In this document: one piece after another, positions 17,769-26,125 of the stretch
Position numbering within the stretch: the first letter of the stretch is position 1
Layout of the letters: every line of letters starts with the position of its first letter
DNA from: JAAZMA01 sp036720245
GTDB lineage: Bacteria > Bacillota > Clostridia > Tissierellales > Tepidimicrobiaceae
Reading direction: 5' to 3'
Assembly (NCBI GenBank): GCA_036720245.1
Contig: DAIMNI010000017.1
Span: 1 to 33,470, forward strand
Length of the DNA stretch: 33,470 nucleotides
Made by a program: the position numbers and the translations under genes
The notes under the pieces: model-generated
What the model was told of the DNA's origin: nothing
What the model saw: only the letters and a program-made list of their open reading frames with translations
The model's database searches: none

Positions 17769-17993
17769 TTAATACAAACTCCATATTAATACTAGGATTA
17801 ATATTATTAATACAGGAGAAAAAACTAAAAGTGCTGAAATATACAGAGCTAAAATATCTTTTCTCTCTAATTTAATATCATTTTCCTCTTCCTGATTAAT
17901 ATGAGAATCTAGCTCCTCTGTTTCTACATCTTCTTGTCCGTTTTTGTTTTTAAGCCAGTCCATGGTGGCATCTATTTTCTTTTGAAAGAACAT
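17769..17993 (-). CDS. Small membrane protein at the end of the opp operon
   Basis: A 74-residue protein with a charged, acidic N-terminal half and one strongly hydrophobic C-terminal helix (about residues 49-73), so it is predicted to sit with its N-terminus in the cytosol. I recognise no family. It starts 18 nt after oppF and ends just before the operon terminator, so it is cotranscribed with the importer and might be an accessory or regulatory subunit. The ribosome binding site is weak (AAAGG about ten nt upstream). Confidence 0.7.
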   Translation of the reverse strand: MFFQKKIDATMDWLKNKNGQEDVETEELDSHINQEEENDIKLERKDILALYISALLVFSPVLIILILVLIWSLY

Positions 17994-18011
17994 ATTATCA
18001 GAGCCTTTCTG

Positions 18012-19571
18012 TTATTTCTGTCCATTAAGCTTGTGATGGCAGGCTACAAAATGTCCTGGTCTTGCTTCTTCCCATTCAGGTACAACTATTTTACATATAT
18101 CTGTAGCATATTTACAACGAGTGTGGAATTTACATCCAGAAGGTGGCTTTATAGGACTTGGAACATCTCCTTCTAGTATTTTCACTTCTCGTTTATGGTC
18201 AACATCAGTGGTAGGTATGGCTGATAATAATGCCTCAGTATAAGGATGTAGTGGATGGGCAAATAGTTCCTCCGTATTAGCCAATTCTACAATACTACCT
18301 AAATACATTACTCCTACCCTATCACTTATATATTTTATTACAGATAAATCATGGGAAATAAACATATAAGTTAAGTTTTCACTTTCTTTTAAATCTAATA
18401 ATAGATTTAATATTTGAGATTGGATACTTACGTCTAAAGCCGAAACAGCCTCATCAGCAACTATAAACTTTGGTTTTAAAGCAACGGAACGGGCTATCCC
18501 GATTCTTTGCCTTTGTCCACCAGAGAATTGGTGAGGATAACGGTGAACAAAATAAGGTGCCAAGCCGCAATCATCCATAATTTTTAAAATATAATCCTGC
18601 ATACTTTTATCGCCCTTTATAAACATATTATGAGCATATAGGCCTTCAGATATAATTTGCCCTACAGTAAGCCTTGGATTTAAGGATGAATAGGGGTCTT
18701 GGAATATTAATTGCATATCTTTCCTAAGTACCCTCATTTCTTCCTGTGTTAATCTTGCTAAATTAATCCCTTTGTCTTTATGTTTTTCATGTTTTTCAAA
18801 ATCGGGATGACTTCTATATTGATCCAATAAATTTCCTACTTCTACTTCAATACCTTCCAATTCCTTCTTTATTTTTTCTAAATTAGCATTGTACTCCTTA
18901 ATTTTATCTAAATCACTTTTTATTGCATTTTCAATATCTTCCTTACTTTTCCCCTCTTCTTCTAATTTAGATTGTATCCCCTGAATTTTCACTTCAATTG
19001 CAGAAATATTATCTCTTATTTTATTAGCCTCATTGGCCTTTTTATGTTCCCTTAATAAAACCTCTGATACCTTATCTAAATCTTCTGCTACCATAAAACC
19101 CCCAATTAATTGAGATAGGCCCATATATAATAATTTAGCTTCCCTTTCTGCTACTCTTAATTCTCCTAAGGCATGAAGTTTTTCTTCTCCCTCTGGTAAT
19201 TTATCATATCTTTTTTGGGCAGTCTCATATTCCTTTTGTAATTCAAGCAATTTATTTTTTTCTCTATTTAAATTTTCTAGAATTTCTCGCACATATCTAG
19301 GAGATATATCGTCTATATCTAAACCATAGTATATAGTTCTACCGTCAGTTTGATCATATAATTGTAATAGAGTTCGACCCAAAGTAGATTTCCCACATCC
19401 TGATTCCCCAACTAAGCCTAGGGTTTCTCCTTCATAAATATCTAAACTAACATCATCATTAGCTCTAACATATAATTGCTCTTTATCAAACATAGAAGAT
19501 TTTTTTAATGGGAAATATTTTTTTAAATGTTCTATTCTAATCAAAACTTTTTGTTCTTCTTTTTTAGTCAT
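18012..19571 (-). CDS. oppF: Oligopeptide ABC transporter ATPase OppF with a long helical insertion
   Basis: One of the two ATPases of the peptide importer. Walker A GESGCGKS (55-62), Q-loop LIFQDPYSSLNP (288-299), signature FSGGQRQR (349-356), Walker B with VADEAVSALD (371-380) and a C-terminal Opp-type cysteine cluster (CKFHTRCKYATDIC) are all intact. It is 519 residues long where OppF is usually about 320-330. The excess is a continuous insertion at about 91-276, rich in Lys, Glu and Leu with heptad-like stretches, between Walker A and the Q-loop. It overlaps oppD by 8 bp, so the two ATPases are translationally coupled. The reading frame is open throughout, so this is not a frameshift artefact. 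Confidence 0.92.
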   Translation of the reverse strand: MTKKEEQKVLIRIEHLKKYFPLKKSSMFDKEQLYVRANDDVSLDIYEGETLGLVGESGCGKSTLGRTLLQLYDQTDGRTIYYGLDIDDISPRYVREILENLNREKNKLLELQKEYETAQKRYDKLPEGEEKLHALGELRVAEREAKLLYMGLSQLIGGFMVAEDLDKVSEVLLREHKKANEANKIRDNISAIEVKIQGIQSKLEEEGKSKEDIENAIKSDLDKIKEYNANLEKIKKELEGIEVEVGNLLDQYRSHPDFEKHEKHKDKGINLARLTQEEMRVLRKDMQLIFQDPYSSLNPRLTVGQIISEGLYAHNMFIKGDKSMQDYILKIMDDCGLAPYFVHRYPHQFSGGQRQRIGIARSVALKPKFIVADEAVSALDVSIQSQILNLLLDLKESENLTYMFISHDLSVIKYISDRVGVMYLGSIVELANTEELFAHPLHPYTEALLSAIPTTDVDHKREVKILEGDVPSPIKPPSGCKFHTRCKYATDICKIVVPEWEEARPGHFVACHHKLNGQK

Positions 19572-20556
19572 TGGATCTCACTCCTTTCTTTGGATAGAAG
19601 CAAAGTATTCTATGTCCTTTTTCTACCTCTATTGGTTCTGGTTCTTCATTATGGCAACGTTCTGTAGCATATTTACATCTAGGTGCAAATTTACAACCCT
19701 TTGGAAGATTTAAAGGATGGGGTACTGCACCAGGTATAGCCTCAAGTCTTACTCCACTTGGTGTATCTAATCTAGGAATAGATACCAATAGTCCCTCTGT
19801 ATATGGATGGGAATAAGGGGTTTTTAAATCAAAAATAGTTTTTGCTCCTGCCTTTTCTACAACCTGTCCACAATACATAACAGCCACATCATCTGCCATT
19901 TCATTAATTACACCTAAATCATGAGTTATAAAAAGTATAGATGTATTTATTTGGGTTTTTAATTCATTCATTAGTTTTAAAATTTGAGCTTGGATTGTTA
20001 CATCAAGTGCTGTAGTAGGTTCATCTGCAATTAATAGTTTTGGTACACATGCTAAGGCCATAGCTATCATAACCCTTTGTCTCATTCCTCCTGATAATTG
20101 ATGAGGATATTGTTTTGTTACAGCCTCTGGATTAGGTATTTTAACTAAAGATAGCATATCCATTACCTTTTCTGCTGCCTGTTCCTTATTCATTCCCTGG
20201 TGAATCATAAGTGGTTCAGAGACTTGCCTTTCTACTGTAAATACAGGATTTAGAGAAGTCATAGGTTCTTGGAATATAACAGAAATATCATTTCCTCTAA
20301 TACCTATCATATCTTTTAAAGGAACATCTACTAGATTTTCTCCATCAAACCATATCTCTCCATCTGCTATATAGCCATTTCCATCTAGTAATTTGATAAT
20401 GCTCATGGCAGAAACACTTTTTCCACTACCACTTTCCCCTACAATCCCAAGGGTTTTTCCTGCATCCACAGAATAAGATACACCATTTACGGCCTTTACC
20501 GTTCCCTTTTTAGTTTCAAAATACGTATGCAAATTTTTAACTTCTAATAATGCCAT
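19564..20556 (-). CDS. oppD: Oligopeptide ABC transporter ATPase OppD
   Basis: The second ATPase of the importer; 330 residues, the normal length, with no insertion. Walker A GESGSGKS (40-47), Q-loop IFQEPMTSLNP, signature LSGGMRQR, Walker B with IADEPTTALD, H-loop THDLG and the C-terminal cysteine motif CKFAPRCKYATERC are visible. The ribosome binding site AGGGGGAAG lies in the 12-nt gap after oppC. The contrast with the enlarged OppF shows that only one of the two nucleotide-binding subunits is decorated. Confidence 0.96.
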   Translation of the reverse strand: MALLEVKNLHTYFETKKGTVKAVNGVSYSVDAGKTLGIVGESGSGKSVSAMSIIKLLDGNGYIADGEIWFDGENLVDVPLKDMIGIRGNDISVIFQEPMTSLNPVFTVERQVSEPLMIHQGMNKEQAAEKVMDMLSLVKIPNPEAVTKQYPHQLSGGMRQRVMIAMALACVPKLLIADEPTTALDVTIQAQILKLMNELKTQINTSILFITHDLGVINEMADDVAVMYCGQVVEKAGAKTIFDLKTPYSHPYTEGLLVSIPRLDTPSGVRLEAIPGAVPHPLNLPKGCKFAPRCKYATERCHNEEPEPIEVEKGHRILCFYPKKGVRSND

Positions 20557-20568
20557 CTATTCTTCCCC

Positions 20569-22413
20569 CTAACGTTCTTGAGATTTTGGGTCTATTGCAT
20601 CTCTTAAACCATCGCCTATTAGGTTAATACAAATAACAGATATACCTAATACAATGGAAGCAAATACCCATCTCCACCAGAAATTTTGAATAACTATACT
20701 ATTATTGGCTCCAAATAACATATTGCCCCAAGTTGGTATAGGAGCCTGAACCCCAAAGCCTAAATAAGAAAGAGTGGCTTCAGTAAGCATACTAGAGGCA
20801 AAAGATAGTGTGGCCGATACAATAATTACAGAAATTACATTTGGAAGTATATGTTTAAATACTATATTCCTTTCTTTTACTCCAAGGGCCTTAGCAGCTA
20901 TAACATATTCCTGTTCCCTAACTGAAAGAACCTGGGCACGAACTAATCTCTGTAAACCAGTCCAAGATAGGAAACCTAGTATAACCATTATTAAAATAAC
21001 CCTTTGTCTAGGAGTTACATTGTTTCCAAGTAATGCAGATAAGATCATTGCAAAAGGTAAGAATGGCAAGGCTGCTACCATTTCTGCAATCCTCTGTAAT
21101 ACCATGTCTATTGTACCACCAAAGAAACCTGATACTGCTCCTACAACTACACCAATAATAGTAGAAATAATTACTGCAACAGCACCTATGGTCATAGACA
21201 TACGCCCACCATTTAATAGCCTAGTAAATATGTCCCTACCTAAATCATCAGTACCAAATAAATATCCCTTTAATCCCCAAGTGTGTACCTTCCCTTGAGT
21301 ATCTACAGCAAAGTTTTGATAAAAGCCAGTATAAAACCTATCTATTTTCATATCTTGTATATCTTTTGGAACTATAGATTGTTTATAATAATCCCCACCC
21401 CAGGATACTACATGTCCGTCCTCAGTCAAAGCTGTGTAGTGGTATCTTCCACCTTGAAGCTCTATTATTTTACTTTCTGTTTCAGGTACCCTTCCTTCTC
21501 CCTTGGAAGAAACGTTACCCCATACAAATACCTTACCTTCGTCATTTACTGCTGCCATAGTACCTGCAGTAGCTGATATATCTACAATATTTCCCATATT
21601 CTCTGGAATATTAGCATAGGAGTTTTTCTCTGTTCCTAAATATACTACTTGGCCATCTAGGGTTAGGCCTAAAACTGCATCTGAAGTAAGGGCAATTTCT
21701 TTTAAATTCCCTTGATATTGGTGAAATTCATTGAAATCATTGTTCATTGTATTACCAAAATAATGCATATAGCCATCTTCGGTTAAAATAATAGAGTTCT
21801 GATAGCCTGCATAAATTTCCTTTACATTAGTAAACTTTTGTTCTGGAAGGCTTGCCTGTCTTTGACGATTATTCCCCCAGGCAAAGACTTCACCCTGATC
21901 ATTTAATGCCATGGCATGGTCGTAGCCAGCAGCTACCTTAACTAATTTCCCCATATTCTTAGGTACTTTTCTTACATCCACACCAATAGCTACTTTAGTA
22001 ACACCCCACATATATAGTTTCCCATCAGTGGATATTCCCATACTATAGGTAGAACCTGTAGAAATATCCTGTATCTTACCATCTAACTCCTTAGGCACCT
22101 TTAAAAATTCCCTATTTGGAGCCACGTCTTTTTGACTTACCTCTGAAAAGGATAAATCTATTGGATGGACTAGGGGCCCAATTAGGACTGTAGCAAAAAT
22201 TGCCAGGAATACTATTAGGGCTGTCATAGAAACCTTGTTCTCTCTAAATGTAGCCCTTACAGTCTGCCAAGGGCTTTGAATATCTTCCTCTACTAAAAGT
22301 GACTCCTGTTTATTTTTCCCACCGAAAAGATTTCCAAAGAGAAGGCGTGAGAAAGATTTTTTTTCTTGGTTAGTATTTTTATCATCTTTTTTGTTTGCTT
22401 CTTTTATACTCAT
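20569..22413 (-). CDS. oppC: Oligopeptide ABC permease OppC with an inserted seven-repeat RCC1-like beta-propeller
   Basis: A transmembrane subunit of the peptide importer. OppC is normally about 300 residues; this one has 614. After a cytosolic N-terminus and the first membrane helix (about 62-81), the chain enters a region of seven tandem repeats of about 40 residues (starting near 114, 157, 197, 237, 276, 316 and 357). Each ends with the pattern DG-x(2-4)-(W/F/L)G, as in RCC1/alpha-tubulin-suppressor propellers, which have seven blades. The permease resumes at GTDDLGRD (387-394), normally just outside helix 1, followed by the five remaining helices and the EAA loop (EQEYVIAAKALGV). The insertion therefore sits in the first extracytoplasmic loop. 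Ribosome binding site GGAGGAGG. Confidence 0.93.
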   Translation of the reverse strand: MSIKEANKKDDKNTNQEKKSFSRLLFGNLFGGKNKQESLLVEEDIQSPWQTVRATFRENKVSMTALIVFLAIFATVLIGPLVHPIDLSFSEVSQKDVAPNREFLKVPKELDGKIQDISTGSTYSMGISTDGKLYMWGVTKVAIGVDVRKVPKNMGKLVKVAAGYDHAMALNDQGEVFAWGNNRQRQASLPEQKFTNVKEIYAGYQNSIILTEDGYMHYFGNTMNNDFNEFHQYQGNLKEIALTSDAVLGLTLDGQVVYLGTEKNSYANIPENMGNIVDISATAGTMAAVNDEGKVFVWGNVSSKGEGRVPETESKIIELQGGRYHYTALTEDGHVVSWGGDYYKQSIVPKDIQDMKIDRFYTGFYQNFAVDTQGKVHTWGLKGYLFGTDDLGRDIFTRLLNGGRMSMTIGAVAVIISTIIGVVVGAVSGFFGGTIDMVLQRIAEMVAALPFLPFAMILSALLGNNVTPRQRVILIMVILGFLSWTGLQRLVRAQVLSVREQEYVIAAKALGVKERNIVFKHILPNVISVIIVSATLSFASSMLTEATLSYLGFGVQAPIPTWGNMLFGANNSIVIQNFWWRWVFASIVLGISVICINLIGDGLRDAIDPKSQER

Positions 22414-22430
22414 ATGGCTACCTCCTCCTT

Positions 22431-23417
22431 CTATTGATCTACCCTAACACGAGGGTCAACTAAACCATAGCTAATATCTGTTATTAAATTACCTACAAGT
22501 GCAATTATTATATAAAACATTTGTATTGCTAATGCCACAGTATAATCTTGATTTGTCAATGCATCAATATAAAATTTCCCTATACCATGGAGATTAAATA
22601 TTCTTTCAATAACCAAAGAACCACTGAAAATACTCATAAACCAGCCTATAATTAGTGTAACTACTGGAAGCAACGCATTTCTCCAAGCATGGGAATAGAT
22701 AACTACCTTTTCTTGTAATCCCTTAGCCCTAGCTGTTTTAATATAATCCATACTCAATGCATCTATCATTGCTGCCCTTACATATCTTGTCAGCCCTGCT
22801 AAGGAACCAACTGTCATTATAATTAATGGTAGTGCTAAATGCCACATTTTATTCTTAAACAAGGCAAAGCCTGTCCCCTTAAAGTTTGGGGTTACCATTC
22901 CTGATACTGGGAACCACTCTAGTTTTACTGCAAAAACAAATATAAAGAGTAGAGCCGTAATAAATGTAGGTATACTATGGCCTACAATTGTTAAAACCAT
23001 TACTATTCTGTCCATTACAGAGTTCCGTTTAACGGCACACCGAATCCCCAGGGGTATAGTTATAGCCAAGCCTAAAATTATAGCAAAAATATTTATATAT
23101 ATAGTTACTTTAAAAGGATCCTTTACTACATCTCTAACTGGAAGTCTATATACCTTAGACATACCAAAATCTAACTTCAACATTCCACCAACCCATTTAA
23201 AATATCTTACAGTTAGAGGTTGGTCTAGGCCAAGGGCCTTCCGGGCCTGTTGATAGGCGTACTCATACTCATCAGGCTTCATAAACTCTCTCATATGTTC
23301 AACTTCTGCCCTAGCAGGGTCTCCAGGTATTAAATTGTATAGGAAAAAAAGAATAATGGACATTACAAAGAATACAAATATCATATATAAAATTCTTTTA
23401 GTTATATATTTAGCCAT
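22431..23417 (-). CDS. oppB: Oligopeptide ABC permease OppB
   Basis: The other transmembrane subunit of the importer, of normal size at 328 residues. It has the N-terminal helix typical of OppB/DppB (RILYMIFVFFVMSIILFFL), the conserved GLDQPLTVRYFKW loop, the EAA coupling-helix region (DYIKTARAKGL) and a terminal DPRVR. It is followed 17 nt later by oppC and preceded by a 144-nt gap containing a hairpin that separates it from oppA. Confidence 0.96.
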   Translation of the reverse strand: MAKYITKRILYMIFVFFVMSIILFFLYNLIPGDPARAEVEHMREFMKPDEYEYAYQQARKALGLDQPLTVRYFKWVGGMLKLDFGMSKVYRLPVRDVVKDPFKVTIYINIFAIILGLAITIPLGIRCAVKRNSVMDRIVMVLTIVGHSIPTFITALLFIFVFAVKLEWFPVSGMVTPNFKGTGFALFKNKMWHLALPLIIMTVGSLAGLTRYVRAAMIDALSMDYIKTARAKGLQEKVVIYSHAWRNALLPVVTLIIGWFMSIFSGSLVIERIFNLHGIGKFYIDALTNQDYTVALAIQMFYIIIALVGNLITDISYGLVDPRVRVDQ

Positions 23418-23505
23418 TTCATTACCTGCCTTATTCTATATTATTTAAGCTTTTAGTATTCAATATCTTAATATATTAGTCTAATAAAGTTTGTCTAATT
23501 ATGGA

Positions 23506-23533
23506 GAAATAGGGTATTTTCATACCCTATTTC
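23506..23533 (-). promoter_or_regulatory. Intercistronic hairpin between oppA and oppB
   Basis: A perfect 12-bp stem (23506-23517 with 23522-23533) around a 4-nt loop, without a following T-run on the minus strand. In binding-protein-dependent operons such hairpins often protect the upstream oppA message or lower read-through, so that the binding protein is made in excess. That role is inferred here. Confidence 0.65.
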
Positions 23534-23561
23534 TTATGATAATATTTTATTGTAATTTAAA

Positions 23562-25481
23562 TTATTCTGTTACCCAAGCGTATAGTATTGCTGTTGGTAA
23601 ATCTACAAGCGAGTTGTTATTCCAATCATGTAATTTTTCATTGTAGAAGTCATGATAAATGTTGGAATATAGTGGTATATCTGGTAGTAATTCATTCCAT
23701 CTTGCTATGAAGTTTACAAACTTTTCTTTAAACTCTTCTCTTTGGTCTCCATCTAATAATACCATTTCTTTTGCATACTTTTCTAGTTCTTCATCTAATA
23801 AGAAGTTAGTATTGTATCCTGCCTTAACCATATCTGGATCTGTAGTATAGGTTGTAGACAGGTCATAAGTTGGATAGAAGTTAGATGCTAAGTTAAACAT
23901 ACCAAAGGTTTGTACCCCATATTTTGGATCCTCACTAGAATCTCTATACATCCAGTTTAATAACTCTTCAAAAGTCATTACTGTTTGATTTATCTTCATT
24001 CCTGCAGTAGCTACGTCTGGGTTTTCTTGTAGTTTAACTACTAATAATTCTGATACAGCATTTTGCTCTGTAGATGCCCATTCAATTTCTAATGGCATTA
24101 ATGTACCATCTTCTAGTTTCTTATGACGTAATCCTTCTCCTGCATAGTCATTGCCATCTTTGTCTAATACCCAGCCGCCTTCTTCTAGTAATTCTACGGC
24201 TTTTTCTAAACTATATGGATATTGATTTAATTTATCATTTAATTCAGCCTTTGTCTCTTGATAGAACCATTGGGCTTCACCATAAGGTCCATTTACTACG
24301 GAACCAAATCCACCAGTAAAGGCTTTAGCAAAGTCATTTCTATCAAGTAAGTGGGCTATTGCTTGACGAACTTCTAAGAATTGGGTTGGTCCAAAGTCAC
24401 ATTGGAACATTAACTTACCATATCCAGCTCTTGGATAGTCGTGATATGCAAAACCGCCTTTTTCTACTAGGTCTAAACCTGCATTTATTTCGTCTCCACT
24501 AGCCATTTGAGCTAATAAGTCTACTCCGCCTGTGGATAACTCGTCTAAGGCTGTTTCTTGAGTTACTTTTCTATAAATTACAGTTTCTATTAATGGTTTT
24601 TGCCCAGCATAGTCTCCTGGATAATTTGGGTTAACTTTTAATACTGCTGTTTTAGATGCATTGTCATAGCTTTCTAATACATAAGGTCCTGATGAAGGAC
24701 GAGGTATAGCACGTCTTGCTGTGTTTAACTTGTCTTGGAAAGCTTCCCAATTATCTTTTGTGAAATCACCTGTAAAGTAGCAGCCTTCTCCATCATCTAC
24801 TATGTCTACTTCTTCTCCAACGTAGAAATCTAATTTGGTTGGACCTACAGATGCATTTGGTAATTCATAGAAATATGGAAGGTGTTCTGCATCTATGGTT
24901 ACTGAGAACTTCATTTCGTCTAATAACCTTACACCTGTAAATACTTCTGATTCGCCACTTGTAAAGGCCTTGTACCCTTTATAGTATAGACCATAACTTG
25001 GCTTACCACTCATTTCAGATAAAACAGGTGATGACCATAACATTGCAGATGCAACATAGTCCTTAGCTGTTATTGGTGTACCATCATCGTATACTAATCC
25101 ATCTTTTATAGTCCATATATAAGTTTTGGAACCATCTTCATTTTCTTCAGTCTCAAAATTTTCAACTGTTGTATCATTTACTAGGTATTCACCTTCAAAG
25201 GTCATATCTACTGTCCCTTGACCATTGATAAAGTCCCATATAGCCTTGTCTGACGCATTGTTTTGCCAGTAGGGTGGCCAGTCCCCGGATAATTCTGTAG
25301 TATTACCTATGATAAACTCTCCCATAGGCTCTGTTGGTTTTTCTGGACCATCGTCAACTGGTTCATCATCCACTACTTCTGGACCATCGTCTTCAACTAC
25401 TGCAGGCTCCTTCTTACCGCATGCTGTGAAAACTGATAGTAGTAGTACCAGTGATAATAATAGTGCCAACTTTCTTCTCAT
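23562..25481 (-). CDS. oppA: Oligopeptide-binding lipoprotein OppA (SBP_bac_5 family)
   Basis: The extracytoplasmic peptide receptor of the importer. A signal peptide with a strong hydrophobic core ends in the lipobox FTAC, followed by an acidic, Pro-rich linker (about residues 27-52) and the family 5 binding-protein fold to the C-terminus (DPKYGVQTFGMFNL, LPDIPLYSNIY). The length of 639 residues is at the long end for OppA. It is the first gene of the opp operon, downstream of a near-consensus promoter. Its specificity cannot be read from sequence. The ribosome binding site is AAGGGGGAG. Confidence 0.95.
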   Translation of the reverse strand: MRRKLALLLSLVLLLSVFTACGKKEPAVVEDDGPEVVDDEPVDDGPEKPTEPMGEFIIGNTTELSGDWPPYWQNNASDKAIWDFINGQGTVDMTFEGEYLVNDTTVENFETEENEDGSKTYIWTIKDGLVYDDGTPITAKDYVASAMLWSSPVLSEMSGKPSYGLYYKGYKAFTSGESEVFTGVRLLDEMKFSVTIDAEHLPYFYELPNASVGPTKLDFYVGEEVDIVDDGEGCYFTGDFTKDNWEAFQDKLNTARRAIPRPSSGPYVLESYDNASKTAVLKVNPNYPGDYAGQKPLIETVIYRKVTQETALDELSTGGVDLLAQMASGDEINAGLDLVEKGGFAYHDYPRAGYGKLMFQCDFGPTQFLEVRQAIAHLLDRNDFAKAFTGGFGSVVNGPYGEAQWFYQETKAELNDKLNQYPYSLEKAVELLEEGGWVLDKDGNDYAGEGLRHKKLEDGTLMPLEIEWASTEQNAVSELLVVKLQENPDVATAGMKINQTVMTFEELLNWMYRDSSEDPKYGVQTFGMFNLASNFYPTYDLSTTYTTDPDMVKAGYNTNFLLDEELEKYAKEMVLLDGDQREEFKEKFVNFIARWNELLPDIPLYSNIYHDFYNEKLHDWNNNSLVDLPTAILYAWVTE

Positions 25482-25531
25482 TAAAATTCTCCCCCTTATA
25501 ATTTATATTTAGAAAATTATTAATTTATTGT

Positions 25532-25561
25532 ATTATACCACTATTAACTCCTTTCTGTCAA
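25532..25561 (-). promoter_or_regulatory. Strong promoter of the opp operon
   Basis: On the minus strand, consensus TTGACA (25556-25561) and an extended -10 TG-G-TATAAT (TATAAT at 25532-25537) with an 18-bp spacer give a predicted start near 25525 and a leader of about 45 nt. Confidence 0.88.
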
Positions 25562-25949
25562 CGAATGGAATGGGATAATACACATAAAAACCTGCTTATA
25601 ATTTAATATTAAGGTTTTTATCTCTAAAATTTGGCCTAAATCCCTTAAATTTGGTACAATTCCATAGGAATTTAGTATTACATTAAAAGCTACAAGGCCG
25701 ATAATATGTGGGCTTCCCCCTTATTTATGTATATTATGTCTGATTTTGTCGAATTGTTTAATTATTTATAATTAATTAAACCTTACTACTATTATAACAT
25801 AATATTATTTAAGTTCCAGATGTATTCACTTTTTTATAAATAATCCAATAATTTTCTAAATGTTAAATATTTGTAACAATTTAAAGAAATTAAAGGAATT
25901 GAAAGATATTTGTATAATTAGTTAAATATAATATATATGGGGTGGTATT
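25562..25949. other. Long intergenic region between oppA promoter and the plus-strand small ORF
   Basis: About 390 AT-rich bases with no gene that I can support. It holds an inverted repeat ATAAAAACCT / AGGTTTTTAT (about 25587-25621), two direct AAATTTGG copies near 25627 and 25647, and a small AATTCC/GGAATT palindrome near 25667. I recognise no riboswitch or T-box. It probably contains the promoter of the 25950 ORF and control sites for opp. Confidence 0.5.
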
Positions 25950-26111
25950 GTGGATACTATTCGGGGGGATTTGTTGGAATTATGTTTACGCTTCTTAGAG
26001 CTTTTAGACATACTTAAAGAAAAGGGCATGATCTCAGATGCAGAATATGAGATATATGGCAGACAGAAAAGATTATTTATACACAAAGAAAAAAGCAAAC
26101 CCTCTTCCTGA
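25950..26111 (+). CDS. Small ORF, 53 residues, unknown function
   Basis: A GTG start preceded by GGGGTGG at good spacing opens a 53-codon frame on the plus strand. The product is a charged helical protein with LLELCLRFLELLDILKEKG followed by MISDAEYE, which resembles the short helix-turn found in SHOCT-like and other small clostridial proteins. The frame ends exactly at a bidirectional terminator, and its last codons lie in the stem, which supports a real transcript. No family is assigned. Confidence 0.55.
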   Translation: MDTIRGDLLELCLRFLELLDILKEKGMISDAEYEIYGRQKRLFIHKEKSKPSS

Positions 26112-26125
26112 GAGTTTGCTTTTTT
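26089..26125. terminator. Bidirectional terminator between the small ORF and degV
   Basis: A stem AAAAAAGCAAAC...GTTTGCTTTTTT, with a CTC/GAG extension near the loop, gives a six-base T-run in both directions. It includes the stop codon of the plus-strand ORF and abuts the stop of the minus-strand degV gene. Confidence 0.85.

Noticed and set aside
20774..21298. A 174-codon open frame on the plus strand inside oppC.
   Set aside because: It is antisense to a gene with clear family motifs, has no recognisable domain and mirrors the coding bias of the opposite strand.
20569..22413. That the OppC-propeller join is a frameshift or assembly chimera of two genes.
   Set aside because: One frame runs through both junctions, the seven repeats are complete, and the permease resumes precisely at GTDDLGRD. 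A splice of unrelated reads would rarely give this.
25562..25949. A T-box or metabolite riboswitch in the long gap upstream of oppA.
   Set aside because: No T-box core (GGGTGGNACCGCG-like) or other conserved riboswitch block was recognisable, and the strong oppA promoter lies downstream of this region.
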